Shown here piece by piece: positions 9,215 through 18,064 of a DNA stretch of 64,000 nucleotides. Numbering within the stretch: the stretch's first letter is position 1; every line of letters begins with the position of its first letter. Source of the stretch: Tolypothrix brevis GSE-NOS-MK-07-07A. GTDB taxonomy: Bacteria > Cyanobacteriota > Cyanobacteriia > Cyanobacteriales > Nostocaceae. Position numbers and translations under genes: made by a program. The stretch lies in the NCBI GenBank assembly GCA_019358985.1, contig JAHHIJ010000014.1, forward strand, positions 62,001 to 126,000. The letters run 5' to 3'. The notes below the pieces were generated by a model. The model had not been told where the DNA came from, made no database searches, and saw only the letters and a program-made list of their open reading frames with translations.

Positions 9215-10549
9215 ATGAATGCGAAAAATCCTAAACAAGCACTTGATCTGGGGCTAAAAGAGCAGCAACCGGACAAAGAATTGTTTAAGAGCTTTGTGAT
9301 ATTACCCTTGCAACAATTACAGTTATTGGATCAAACTGTGAAGACGTTTTGGGCAGCATTACAACAACAGTACGCGGTTATAGAAGAATTGCGTTCTTCA
9401 AATGAGGCACTGATAGCGACTCGCAACTATTTGGAAGAAGAATACCACCGCTACCAAGAGTTGTTTGACTTTGCACCGGATGGATATTTAGTAACAGATA
9501 TTAAGGGTACAATTTCCCAAGCAAATTATGCTGCTGCCAAGTTGCTTAACATCGACCAAAAGTATTTAAGAGGTAAAAAGCTGATTAGCTTCATTCCAGA
9601 GACAGATCGTCAAGCTTTTCGGGTTATGCTGACCCAACTTTATGGGATGAAGCGATTGCAAGAATGGGAAGTACGTTTGTCTAGACGAGACAATACGGTT
9701 TGCGACGCGGCAATGACGGTGGTGACAGTCTATGATGTAAATAATAAGCCGATCGCTTTGCGTTGGCAATTGCGAGAAATCACCGCACGCAAACAAGCTG
9801 AAGAACAACTACGGGAACTGCAAATGCAGAATTTGCAATTAGTAGAAGCAGATCGTCTCAAATCACAATTTTTGGCAATAATGTCCCACGAGTTGCGTAC
9901 TCCCTTAAACGCAATTTTAGGATTTTCTCATGTGCTGCTACGCCGATTTCGCCTGAATGTTGAGCCGCAACCATTAAAATTGGTGGAAAGCATATACAGC
10001 AATAGTAAGCACTTACTGTCGTTAGTTGAAGATATTTTGGATTATACCAAACTGAAAGCTAAACGTTTGGAATTGCAGTTAGAAACGTTTGACTTGGCTT
10101 CCTTGGTCAAAATGACTGCTGAAGAAATGCGATCGCTTGCGGAACACAAAAACCTAAATTTAGAGGTTTATTTAGCTCAACCGAGCATTTCTGTAGTTAA
10201 TGACGCCAGTCGGATGCACCAAATTATTGCCAACTTGTTAGATAATGCGATTAAGTATACCGAATCGGGTAACGTGGTTATTGAACTTACCGAACTGCCT
10301 GAAGATAAGTTAGCGATCGCTATTATCGATACTGGAATTGGCATCGCTGAAAAAGATTTAAAGTTGATTTTTCAAGAGTTTCGCCAAGCAAATCAGTCTT
10401 TAGCCAGATGTCAAGGAGGGACAGGTTTAGGATTGGCAATTACTGATGCTTTGGTGCAGTTAATGCAAGGAACCATCTACGTAGAAAGCAGTTTAGGGCA
10501 GGGTTCTACTTTTCGGGTGGAATTACCCCGCACTTTGTCGGCAAAATAG
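9215..10549 (+). CDS. PAS-domain sensor histidine kinase (soluble)
   Basis: Autophosphorylating sensor of a two-component system. 444 residues, no membrane segment. A short N-terminal coiled region leads to a PAS domain (about 80-190, FAPDGYLVTDIKG), a coiled-coil linker, HisKA with phospho-acceptor His225 (IMSHELRTPLNAIL) and a HATPase domain with N-box NLLDNAIKYTE, DTGIGI and GGTGLGLAI. No response regulator lies next to it, so it is an orphan whose partner is elsewhere. The ATG is preceded by an AGAGG-type ribosome binding site. The signal sensed is unknown. Confidence 0.93.
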   Translation: MNAKNPKQALDLGLKEQQPDKELFKSFVILPLQQLQLLDQTVKTFWAALQQQYAVIEELRSSNEALIATRNYLEEEYHRYQELFDFAPDGYLVTDIKGTISQANYAAAKLLNIDQKYLRGKKLISFIPETDRQAFRVMLTQLYGMKRLQEWEVRLSRRDNTVCDAAMTVVTVYDVNNKPIALRWQLREITARKQAEEQLRELQMQNLQLVEADRLKSQFLAIMSHELRTPLNAILGFSHVLLRRFRLNVEPQPLKLVESIYSNSKHLLSLVEDILDYTKLKAKRLELQLETFDLASLVKMTAEEMRSLAEHKNLNLEVYLAQPSISVVNDASRMHQIIANLLDNAIKYTESGNVVIELTELPEDKLAIAIIDTGIGIAEKDLKLIFQEFRQANQSLARCQGGTGLGLAITDALVQLMQGTIYVESSLGQGSTFRVELPRTLSAK

Positions 10550-11047
10550 ACATCGACGGAATTTAAATATGCTTTATCCAGAACCCCTTGTAAAGACGTT
10601 CCGTGTAAAGACGTTCCGTGTAAAGACGTTCGGTGTAAAGACGTTCCGTGTAAAGACGTTCCGTGTAAAGACGTTCCGTGTAAAGACGTTCCGCCGGAAC
10701 GTCTCTACGAGGGTTACTTTTAGTAATGTTAATTATCAGGACATAACCCTTTGTAAAGACGTTCCGTGTAAAGACGTTCCGTGTAAAGACGTTCCGTGTA
10801 AAGACGTTCCGTGTAAAGACGTTCCGTGTAAAGACGTTCCGTGTAAAGACGTTCCGGCGGAACGTCTCTACGAGGGTTACGATGTTTTTACTAATGTTAA
10901 ATATCAGGACATAACCCTTTGTAAAGACGTTCCGTGTAAAGACGTTCCGTGTAAAGACGTTCCGGCGGAACGTCTCTACGAGGGTTACGATGTTTTTACT
11001 AATGTTAAATATCAGGACATAATATTATCTGAAACCCTTGATTAGAC
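10550..11047. repeat. Higher-order tandem array of a 15-bp unit in palindromic blocks
   Basis: It starts with a MITE left end (TAGACATCGACGGAATTTAA). Three blocks of the unit TGTAAAGACGTTCCG follow, 7, 7 and 3 units long, each closed by the reverse arm CGGAACGTCTCTACGAGGG and separated by an AT-rich spacer ending CAGGACATAA. The last two spacers are near-identical, so whole blocks have also been copied. A long ORF through the array exists only because 15 is a multiple of 3; its protein is a pentapeptide artefact. Confidence 0.9.
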
Positions 11048-11091
11048 GTAGCACAGAATAGTCTGTTTTTCACACCAGATTTCTAATAGGG

Positions 11092-11661
11092 TCACTCAAA
11101 AACAACTCCGCGATAAATTTCGGCGATCGCTAATTCAATCCCAACTGACTCCAAGGGAATGGATCGCTCTAAGTCGTTAAATTCACTAAGCAACCAACCT
11201 TGAGTTTGTTTGCTGTAGCGTTCGATAAAAGGTTCATCCTGCTCGATTAATAAATATTCACGAAAACTCTTAATAGATCGATACATCCGAAATTTACTTT
11301 GGCGGTCATAATTTGCTGTAGAAGGGGATAGCACTTCAACAATCAAAATGGGATTCAAGACTTCATCTGAGCGATCGCCATTCAGTTGCGGTTCACCCTC
11401 AAAAACCATCATATCTGGATATAACCCGCGTCGATAATCGGGAATCCACAGCCGCAAGTCGTTGTTAATTGGCTCAAATTGAGTATCGCGCAGAAGAAAC
11501 TTGAGAAAGGCAAAAGTATTACCACTGATACGGCTGTGGTTGAGCGATCCTCCAGGCATTGGTACGATTTCTCCATCACGATATTCGCTGCGTCCTTCTG
11601 CTTTTTCTTCGATCGCCCGATATTCATCTAAATTGTAGCGACGCTCGACGGTGGTAATCAT
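11092..11661 (-). CDS. Uma2-family (DUF820) putative restriction-like nuclease, copy 1
   Basis: 189 residues with the PD-(D/E)XK fold features of the Uma2 family: the EYRDGEIVPMPGGS start, PDMMVFEGEP, then ILIVEVLSPSTANYD with the catalytic Glu and RQSKFRMYRSIKSFREYLLI. These proteins are heavily multiplied in cyanobacteria and their biological role is unsettled. Divergent from the ATPase gene by about 140 bases if that gene starts at 11802. One of three copies in this window, at most moderately similar to each other. Confidence 0.88.
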   Translation of the reverse strand: MITTVERRYNLDEYRAIEEKAEGRSEYRDGEIVPMPGGSLNHSRISGNTFAFLKFLLRDTQFEPINNDLRLWIPDYRRGLYPDMMVFEGEPQLNGDRSDEVLNPILIVEVLSPSTANYDRQSKFRMYRSIKSFREYLLIEQDEPFIERYSKQTQGWLLSEFNDLERSIPLESVGIELAIAEIYRGVVFE

Positions 11662-11801
11662 GGGTGATAACTGATCGGCAACAAAACTATATTCTCACAA
11701 AGTCTTCATTGTTGAAATATTATCTGGCGCGATCGCACTTCCTCTCATCCCAAAATCTAAAATCGTATAAACTCAAAGTATCCGATAGAAGCAAACATTA
11801 C

Positions 11802-13406
11802 ATGTCTCGCTGGTTTAACATTGCTGGTCCTTGTAAAGCAGACAAACACTACATGCTGTCACCTACAAGTCGCTTACCCGACTTAGAAATGGCGATCGAA
11901 CAAGAGAGTTATTTTGTCGTTCATGCACCCCGACAAACAGGTAAAACTACCGCAATGCTATCCCTAGCAAAACAACTTACCGCAACTGGACGTTATGCAG
12001 CAGTCATGGTATCGGTGGAGGTGGGAAGTGCATTTAATCATGACCCTGGTGCAGCAGAATTGGCAATTTTGGGAACTTGGCAAAATACAATTGAGGATTA
12101 TTTACCTCCAGAACTACACCCTCCAACTTGGATTTATAATGCTCCTGGACAGAGAATTAACGAAAATTTAAGAGCCTGGGCACAAGCAATCGAGCGTCCA
12201 TTAGTGTTATTTATTGATGAAATCGACTCTTTAGAAGACCAAACCCTAATTTCCGTGTTGCGGCAATTACGTGATGGTTATCGCAGTCGTCCGGAAAACT
12301 TCCCTTCATCCCTTGGTTTAATTGGATTGCGGGATGTACGCGATTATAAAGTTGCATCTGGCGGAAGTGAAACAGTTGCCGGGGTCGGTTTCCGTCCCGG
12401 CAAACTGTTGAACCCGAAGGGTGATAGATTAAATACAGCCAGTCCTTTTAATATTAAAGTCAGTTCCATCACCCTCAGAAATTTCAACGCCGCAGAGGTG
12501 GAAGAACTATACCAGCAACATACAGAGGAAACCGGACAACTTTTTACCCCAGAAGCAACAGCAACAGCGTTTGATTTAACTCAAGGACAGCCTTGGTTAG
12601 TAAATGCCCTTGCCAAGGAAGTTGTGGAAAAAATGGTCAACGATAGAAATATTGCTATTACTTGCGAGCATATTTTACAAGCTAAGGAAATATTAATTGC
12701 CCGTCAAGACACCCATCTCGATTCTCTAGCAGAAAAACTGCGAGAAAAACGAGTTAAAGACATTATCGAACCAATGTTAGCAGGACTTGCTTTAGGCGAT
12801 ACCCCCAACGATGACCGACAATATTTAATCGATTTAGGATTGTTGCGACGCGATCCTGCTGGGGGACTCGTAATTGCTAACCCGATTTATCGCGAAGTAA
12901 TTCCCCGTGTTTTAGTCCAAGGCACCCAGGACAGCTTACCCCACATTAGTCCCAGTTGGTTAACCCAGTCAGGCGAATTAAACACAGATGTTTTGCTGGA
13001 AGCCTTTATTATATTTTGGCGGCAGCACGGGGAACCATTATTAGGTACTACTGCTTACCACGAAATAGCACCACATTTAGTATTAATGGCTTTCTTACAT
13101 CGTGTCGTTAACGGTGGTGGCACTCTGGAACGCGAATATGCAATTGGAAGCGATCGCATGGATCTATGCCTAAGATATAGAAGCGTTACGTTAGGAATAG
13201 AATTAAAAGTATGGCGTGATAAAAAACGTGACCCTCAAGCTGAAGGAATTGAGCAATTAGAATCATATTTAGCACGGTTAGGATTAAACTTTGGTTGGTT
13301 ATTTGTGTTTGACCGACGTCAAAATGCACTACCAATCGAAGAACGTTTATCAACGCAAATTGTCATGACAAAAAATAAACGCTCTATTACTGTTATACGT
13401 GCGTGA
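11802..13406 (+). CDS. AAA-family ATPase with C-terminal PD-(D/E)XK-like domain
   Basis: 534 residues from the ATG that gives MSRWFNIAGPC, the usual opening of this cyanobacterial AAA-like family; the frame is open further upstream but that stretch is poor coding sequence. Walker A is APRQTGKTT (42-50) and Walker B is LVLFIDEID (134-142). A winged-helix-like middle follows. The last 110 residues carry GSDRMDLCLRY ... GIELKVWRD, the D...(E)xK pattern of a nuclease-like fold. ATP-dependent action on nucleic acid or protein is inferred; no partner gene is evident, though a Uma2 nuclease is divergent to it. Confidence 0.85.
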   Translation: MSRWFNIAGPCKADKHYMLSPTSRLPDLEMAIEQESYFVVHAPRQTGKTTAMLSLAKQLTATGRYAAVMVSVEVGSAFNHDPGAAELAILGTWQNTIEDYLPPELHPPTWIYNAPGQRINENLRAWAQAIERPLVLFIDEIDSLEDQTLISVLRQLRDGYRSRPENFPSSLGLIGLRDVRDYKVASGGSETVAGVGFRPGKLLNPKGDRLNTASPFNIKVSSITLRNFNAAEVEELYQQHTEETGQLFTPEATATAFDLTQGQPWLVNALAKEVVEKMVNDRNIAITCEHILQAKEILIARQDTHLDSLAEKLREKRVKDIIEPMLAGLALGDTPNDDRQYLIDLGLLRRDPAGGLVIANPIYREVIPRVLVQGTQDSLPHISPSWLTQSGELNTDVLLEAFIIFWRQHGEPLLGTTAYHEIAPHLVLMAFLHRVVNGGGTLEREYAIGSDRMDLCLRYRSVTLGIELKVWRDKKRDPQAEGIEQLESYLARLGLNFGWLFVFDRRQNALPIEERLSTQIVMTKNKRSITVIRA

Positions 13407-13501
13407 ATCGTTTTACCTTAGAAATATTTTATTTATTATAAATACCCTCTTAGACTATCTTAAAAGGTGCGTACTTCATGAAAATTAGGGAGTGAGTTGC
13501 T

Positions 13502-15055
13502 TTGAAACTTGTATCCGATCCGGCGATCGCCGACAAAATTCGCAAGATGAATCAGCGGGTACGATGGCAAGATCCGGCAATTGTTGAGCGGGACATTGAC
13601 CAAACTCGCATGGTGTTGGATGATAATCGAGCAGGCGATCGAGAGTTCTCGTTTTTGGTTGTAGGTGATAGTGGTTCCGGATCGCACTACGGACACAATC
13701 CCCAACGAAAGATCGCTGAACTAATGCTGCCTCATCACGACGAAAGCCGTTTTATGCTACATACCGGTGACGTGATCTATTTAGTCGGATCGAGCGAGTA
13801 CTATTACCAAAACTTCATCAAGCCTTATCGCGAATTTCTCCTAAGTGGCGAGCATCCCAAAGATATCGCTTATGACCAGATGGTCTTCAAGCTGCCGATT
13901 CTACCCATACCGGGAAATCACGATTACTATAACTTGCCGATTCTATTGGGCTTAGTGTCTTGGACAACACTGCCAATCCGTCGTCTATTCCAGTCCAAAT
14001 TAGATATTGGTGTGGGCTTGCATGGCTCAGGAAGAGGTGATGCCTACGCGAAAGCGTTTTTGGACTATCTCCAAGCGTTTAAGCTTCCGGGAGATTTAGC
14101 CCGTCATTTAGATGAACATTATACCCAAAGGACGGATACAGGGCGTTGTCTTAGCTACCAGCCGGGAAAATTTACCCGCCTTCCAAATCGTTACTATACT
14201 TTCCGCTATGGGGGTATTGACTTTTTCGCTTTAGATTCTAACACATTTAACGAGCCGCTGCCACTAGCCTCGACGAAAGAAGGCGAAGTTCATCGCCAAG
14301 TTTTGCAAAAACGCCGGGAGGAATTACAGCAAGAAAACCAGCAAATCATGGAAACCATAGCTAAACTAAATCCTGACAATCCTACCGAAGCCGATCAACT
14401 CGACGATTTGCAAGCCAAGCTGACACAAATTGAGGAGATTATTGTTGATATTGACAAGCAATTAGCCGCTGATAAAAGCACAACGGTAACTGATATCGAA
14501 CAATTGGAATGGTTGAAGCAGAGATTAATTGAGTCTTGGAATACTAACGAAGTACGGGGAAGAGTAATTTATTTTCATCATCCTCCCTACGTAACTGAGG
14601 CAACAAAATGGCAACAGGGACAGACTTTAGCGATTCGCAGCCGTTTGCGTAATGTGTTAAATGAGGTAGCTAAAGCGGTCGGTGACGCCGCTCAAGGGCG
14701 TCCTTTGGTAGATTTGGTGTTAAATGGTCACGCGCACTGTTTGGAACACATTCAGACAGTGGAAACGGGAGGTGCTGATTCTGGTGTGAACTGGATTATT
14801 TGTGGGGGAAGTGGGTATAGCTTGCGACGTCAGCGAAGTGAGGGAGCCGATTTGATGGAAGAGGATAGATTGATTGGGCGATCGCATCTTTTCATCGGTC
14901 GCAACGGTCAAGGTTCTCAAAAGCGCAGACCTTACTCGTGTTTACGCATAGATGTTAAAGATGGTAATCCTCCTAAGTTTATTATCCGTCCTTTGGTTGC
15001 GGAATGGTATCAGCGACAATGGCATCATCCGGAAATTGAGCCGTTTACAATTTGA
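13502..15055 (+). CDS. Calcineurin-like metallophosphoesterase
   Basis: 517 residues. The metal-binding motifs come in order: GDSGSGSHYG (Asp56), HTGDVIY (Asp90), PGNHDYY (about 138), HHPPY (about 360) and NGHAH (about 415). About 60 residues of charged coiled coil (roughly 260-330) are inserted before the last motifs, which is unusual for the family. The TTG start is preceded by GGGAGTGAG; an ATG 15 codons downstream is the alternative. No signal peptide. The substrate is unknown. Confidence 0.87.
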   Translation: MKLVSDPAIADKIRKMNQRVRWQDPAIVERDIDQTRMVLDDNRAGDREFSFLVVGDSGSGSHYGHNPQRKIAELMLPHHDESRFMLHTGDVIYLVGSSEYYYQNFIKPYREFLLSGEHPKDIAYDQMVFKLPILPIPGNHDYYNLPILLGLVSWTTLPIRRLFQSKLDIGVGLHGSGRGDAYAKAFLDYLQAFKLPGDLARHLDEHYTQRTDTGRCLSYQPGKFTRLPNRYYTFRYGGIDFFALDSNTFNEPLPLASTKEGEVHRQVLQKRREELQQENQQIMETIAKLNPDNPTEADQLDDLQAKLTQIEEIIVDIDKQLAADKSTTVTDIEQLEWLKQRLIESWNTNEVRGRVIYFHHPPYVTEATKWQQGQTLAIRSRLRNVLNEVAKAVGDAAQGRPLVDLVLNGHAHCLEHIQTVETGGADSGVNWIICGGSGYSLRRQRSEGADLMEEDRLIGRSHLFIGRNGQGSQKRRPYSCLRIDVKDGNPPKFIIRPLVAEWYQRQWHHPEIEPFTI

Positions 15056-15065
15056 GAAAAGATAT

Positions 15066-15092
15066 AAAGACGCGATGAATCGCGTCTCTACA
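15066..15092. repeat. Palindromic repeat, possible bidirectional terminator
   Basis: Inverted repeat AGACGCGATGAATCGCGTCT followed by CTACAAGG, between the phosphoesterase and the next Uma2 gene. It belongs to the same 'AGACG...CGTCTCTAC' palindrome class found across the window, with the core swapped to GCGAT/ATCGC. Confidence 0.6.
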
Positions 15093-15105
15093 AGGGTTTT
15101 GGATC

Positions 15106-15681
15106 ATGATTAAATCCGCTTTAAAAGACCTCACCTTGGAAGAATTCCTTGCAATTCCCGAAAGCGATATTACCTATGAACTCGTCGATGGTGAGGCAAT
15201 TCCAAAATTCAAAAACGATCAAATGTCTCCTAAATTTTCCCATAGTTCAATCACTGGGGCGTTATTTCTGCTATTGTCTGTATGGGCGCAAGGAAAGGGT
15301 CGAGTTGTAATCGAATGGGCAATCAAACTAACACGAAATCAACAAGATTGGGTTCCGGTTCCAGACCTGACATATGTATCTTACAATCGTCTTGGTGTGG
15401 ATTGGTTTGCAGATGAGGCTTGTCCTGTAATACCCGAATTAGCGATGGAAATTATTTCCCCTGGTCAAACTTTTGGCGAAATGACCGAAAAAGCAACTAA
15501 CTATCTCAAAGCTGGTGTCTCTCGTGTTTGGGTTGTCGATGCTAAAGCTAAAACTATCACGATTTTCTACCCCGATGCTCCACCTCAAACCAAACGAGGT
15601 GAAGATTCTTTAGAAGATTCCCTGTTTGAAGGGTTGCAAATTACACCCCAAGCAATCTTTCAACAAGCAGGAATTCCTTAA
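15106..15681 (+). CDS. Uma2-family (DUF820) putative nuclease, copy 2
   Basis: 191 residues. Shows LTLEEFLAIPESDITYELVDGE, VPVPDLTYVS and LAMEIISPGQTFGEMTEKATNYLKAGVSRVWVVD, the Uma2 core with catalytic Asp/Glu positions present. It ends with a variable acidic stretch and FEGLQITPQAIFQQAGI. It follows the phosphoesterase after 50 bases that hold a palindrome, so it probably has its own transcript. Confidence 0.88.
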   Translation: MIKSALKDLTLEEFLAIPESDITYELVDGEAIPKFKNDQMSPKFSHSSITGALFLLLSVWAQGKGRVVIEWAIKLTRNQQDWVPVPDLTYVSYNRLGVDWFADEACPVIPELAMEIISPGQTFGEMTEKATNYLKAGVSRVWVVDAKAKTITIFYPDAPPQTKRGEDSLEDSLFEGLQITPQAIFQQAGIP

Positions 15682-15801
15682 AGTATTACCAAAAAAGTTA
15701 AAAGTTAAATGTTCTAAATGCCTAAAACCCAAAACCCTGTAGAGACGTTCCGCCGGAACGTCTTTACATCCAGATTCATGCATCAATTCAGCAATGCCAA
15801 A

Positions 15802-17013
15802 TTAAGAATCTTTTTGAGTAAACGGCAACTCTGCATTCATCGCATCCATTTCTTGCTTTTCTAGTTCATTCACCTCACGAATATAAGGGCGTAAAATCTG
15901 TTCTAAACGACTATTGTAAAAGCGGTGCAAACTGTGATTGGGCATAGCTGGAAAACCGCGACGTTTTTTATGACGTCCCCCGGCACCAGGGTCAAAACTT
16001 TGAATTTTGTTAGCGATCGCCCATTCAATTGGAGAATAATAGCAAGCATCAAAATGCAAGTTGTCTATTTCTTGAAAACTACCCCAATAACGACCATACA
16101 GGCGATCGTCTTTATATAAACAAAAAGACATTCCCACAGGTTGACGATTATCTTGCTCGCTGTATGCAGCAACAAACAAGACTCGATGGCGATAATTAAC
16201 GTGTAACTGCTCAAAAAATTGCTTTGTCAAATACTTGCTTCCCCACCAGCCAAATTTATCACAAGTATCGGCGTAGAATTCGTACATCAAAGGAAACAGG
16301 GACTGGGGAATTTCATCACCTGTCAGTTTTTCCAATCGTAAACCGATTTTTTCCACGGCTTTGCGTTCGCGTTTAATATTGCGGCGTTGATTGGCGTTAA
16401 AAACACCTAAATAATCATCAAAGGTGTTAAAACCGAGATTTTCCCAAATGTAACTGTGGTGCAGCCAAGTTGTAAAACCAAGGCGTTCTAAAACGAGTCG
16501 CCATTGGGGATCTACGTAGAGAAAATGACAGCCAGAAATGCCATTTTTGATGCAGAAAGTGTCAATTTCATGCACCATAAGCGATGTTATTTCATCTTCA
16601 TCTTCTCCCGGTGCAATCAAAAATCGATAGCCTTCAGCCGGGGTAAATGGTGTCATTCCCAACAACTTTGGGTAATAGCGCACACCAATGCGCTCGGCTA
16701 ACTCTGCCCACTGGTGATCGAACACAAATTCACCATAACTATGTCCTTTGAGGTAAAGTGGGGCAGCAGCAATCAGCGTTCTGTCTCGCCAAAGTGTCAA
16801 GTGATTTGGCAACCAACCAGTTTTTCGAGTTGCGCTGCCGGAAGTTTCTAGATTATTCAGCCATTCCCACTCTAAAAACGGGGTTTTAAGTGGCATTGCT
16901 AAAGCATCCCACGCCTGAGGGGGGATTTCAGCAATTTTGTTAATCCAGGTGGCAGAATAGCGAGGCTTGAGTTGTTCGACCATTGGTGGCTTTGGAGATA
17001 CAAAACTTTGCAA
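15802..17013 (-). CDS. GNAT-fold protein of the peptidoglycan-biosynthesis-like (COG3146) family
   Basis: 403 residues. The middle part (PFTPAEGYRFLIAPGEDEDE) and the C-terminal signature (SPIEWAIANKIQSFDPGAGG, then HKKRRGF) are typical of COG3146/DUF482 acyltransferase-like proteins, related to Fem enzymes but of unproven function. Start at 17013; an internal Met at 16983 (MVEQLKPRY) is an alternative. No membrane segment. A repeat palindrome (about 15741-15769) follows its 3' end. Confidence 0.85.
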   Translation of the reverse strand: MQSFVSPKPPMVEQLKPRYSATWINKIAEIPPQAWDALAMPLKTPFLEWEWLNNLETSGSATRKTGWLPNHLTLWRDRTLIAAAPLYLKGHSYGEFVFDHQWAELAERIGVRYYPKLLGMTPFTPAEGYRFLIAPGEDEDEITSLMVHEIDTFCIKNGISGCHFLYVDPQWRLVLERLGFTTWLHHSYIWENLGFNTFDDYLGVFNANQRRNIKRERKAVEKIGLRLEKLTGDEIPQSLFPLMYEFYADTCDKFGWWGSKYLTKQFFEQLHVNYRHRVLFVAAYSEQDNRQPVGMSFCLYKDDRLYGRYWGSFQEIDNLHFDACYYSPIEWAIANKIQSFDPGAGGRHKKRRGFPAMPNHSLHRFYNSRLEQILRPYIREVNELEKQEMDAMNAELPFTQKDS

Positions 17014-17079
17014 AAGCTTTTTTTAGGGTAACTTAATCCTGGGACTCTCAGACTGGAAGGTTTGTTATTACCAACATCT

Positions 17080-17778
17080 CTAAATCCTTTCTACTAATCG
17101 TTCCAGCCGATAGTGCAGAAACACTTCTTGCTCAACAGTCTGAACTTCTAGTAGTTGCAATCTGGGAGCCAATTGTGGTACGAATCCTATACCATCTACT
17201 GGTGTGGGCGCACTAGCACCCCCCAAAATCAACGGACAGATAGTAAGCCATAATTCATCAATTAAATTCAATTCCAGCATGGAGGCAGTTAAACTGCCAC
17301 CACCGAGTATGGCTATGCGTGTTATACCTAGATTCGTCAGATGTTGTAAGGCAGTAGAAATGTCAATTTTTTCGGTTGATGTTTCAAAAATTAGAATTTG
17401 CTCAAATTCTGTCCTATTTTGCCAAAACACCGCTCCTGCTGTTGTAGTCAGCAACCAGCGTTTAACTGGCTGCTTAAAGAAGTTAATTTCCGGATTTAGC
17501 TTGCCTGAGTGTGTAACTACTATATGAACTGGCTGGGCAGATTTACCCAAATGTGTTCTTTGTTGCAGCAGTTGTGGATGCGACACAGTAAGTGTTGTAC
17601 CATAAGCTCGAAGAGTACCAGCACCAAACAAAATGGCATCAGAGGCAGCTACTTGCTTTTCCAGGTGTGCTTTATCAGCTAAGGAGCCAAATCGAGCTGG
17701 CGATCGCCTAACATCTGCGATTTTGCCATCTGCACTTATTGCCATAACAACAGTGGTATGAGGACGATGTTGTATCAT
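17080..17778 (-). CDS. RibD C-terminal-domain (dihydrofolate-reductase-fold) reductase
   Basis: 232 residues from MIQHRPHTTVVMAISADGKI, the standard beginning of RibD-type reductases; a longer frame to 17829 adds an AT-rich, unlikely leader. Conserved pieces are ISADGKI, DAILFGAGTLRAYG and ILGGGSLTASMLELNLIDEL. It lacks a deaminase domain, so it is a stand-alone reductase of the 5-amino-6-ribosylaminouracil reductase type or a paralogue using another substrate. Probably NADPH-dependent and cytosolic. Divergent to the downstream histidine kinase. Confidence 0.88.
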   Translation of the reverse strand: MIQHRPHTTVVMAISADGKIADVRRSPARFGSLADKAHLEKQVAASDAILFGAGTLRAYGTTLTVSHPQLLQQRTHLGKSAQPVHIVVTHSGKLNPEINFFKQPVKRWLLTTTAGAVFWQNRTEFEQILIFETSTEKIDISTALQHLTNLGITRIAILGGGSLTASMLELNLIDELWLTICPLILGGASAPTPVDGIGFVPQLAPRLQLLEVQTVEQEVFLHYRLERLVERI

Positions 17779-18064
17779 TAAGTTGATTTGTGAATTTTTT
17801 GCTAATATGTGAATTATCAAAAAGTCCATATATTTAGCAAAAACTGTTTTACTTTATTTAATAAGTGTATCTATCTGTAACAAATTCTGTTATAGTTAAT
17901 ATCAAACACATTTTTGTATAGCAAATTTCTTTTTGCAATTTCCCGATTTGTTACTTTTAATAGCTAGAAATAAAATTGTTATAAATTGATAAAATGTCTC
18001 ATCTAGCTGTTTTAAGAGCATGTCGTTACTATTTTGGTTTGCTTTCTTCGAAGTGAGACTGCCG

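Noticed and set aside
10569-11045. 158-residue ORF
   Set aside because: Pure translation of the 15-bp tandem repeats; no start signal and no protein-like composition.
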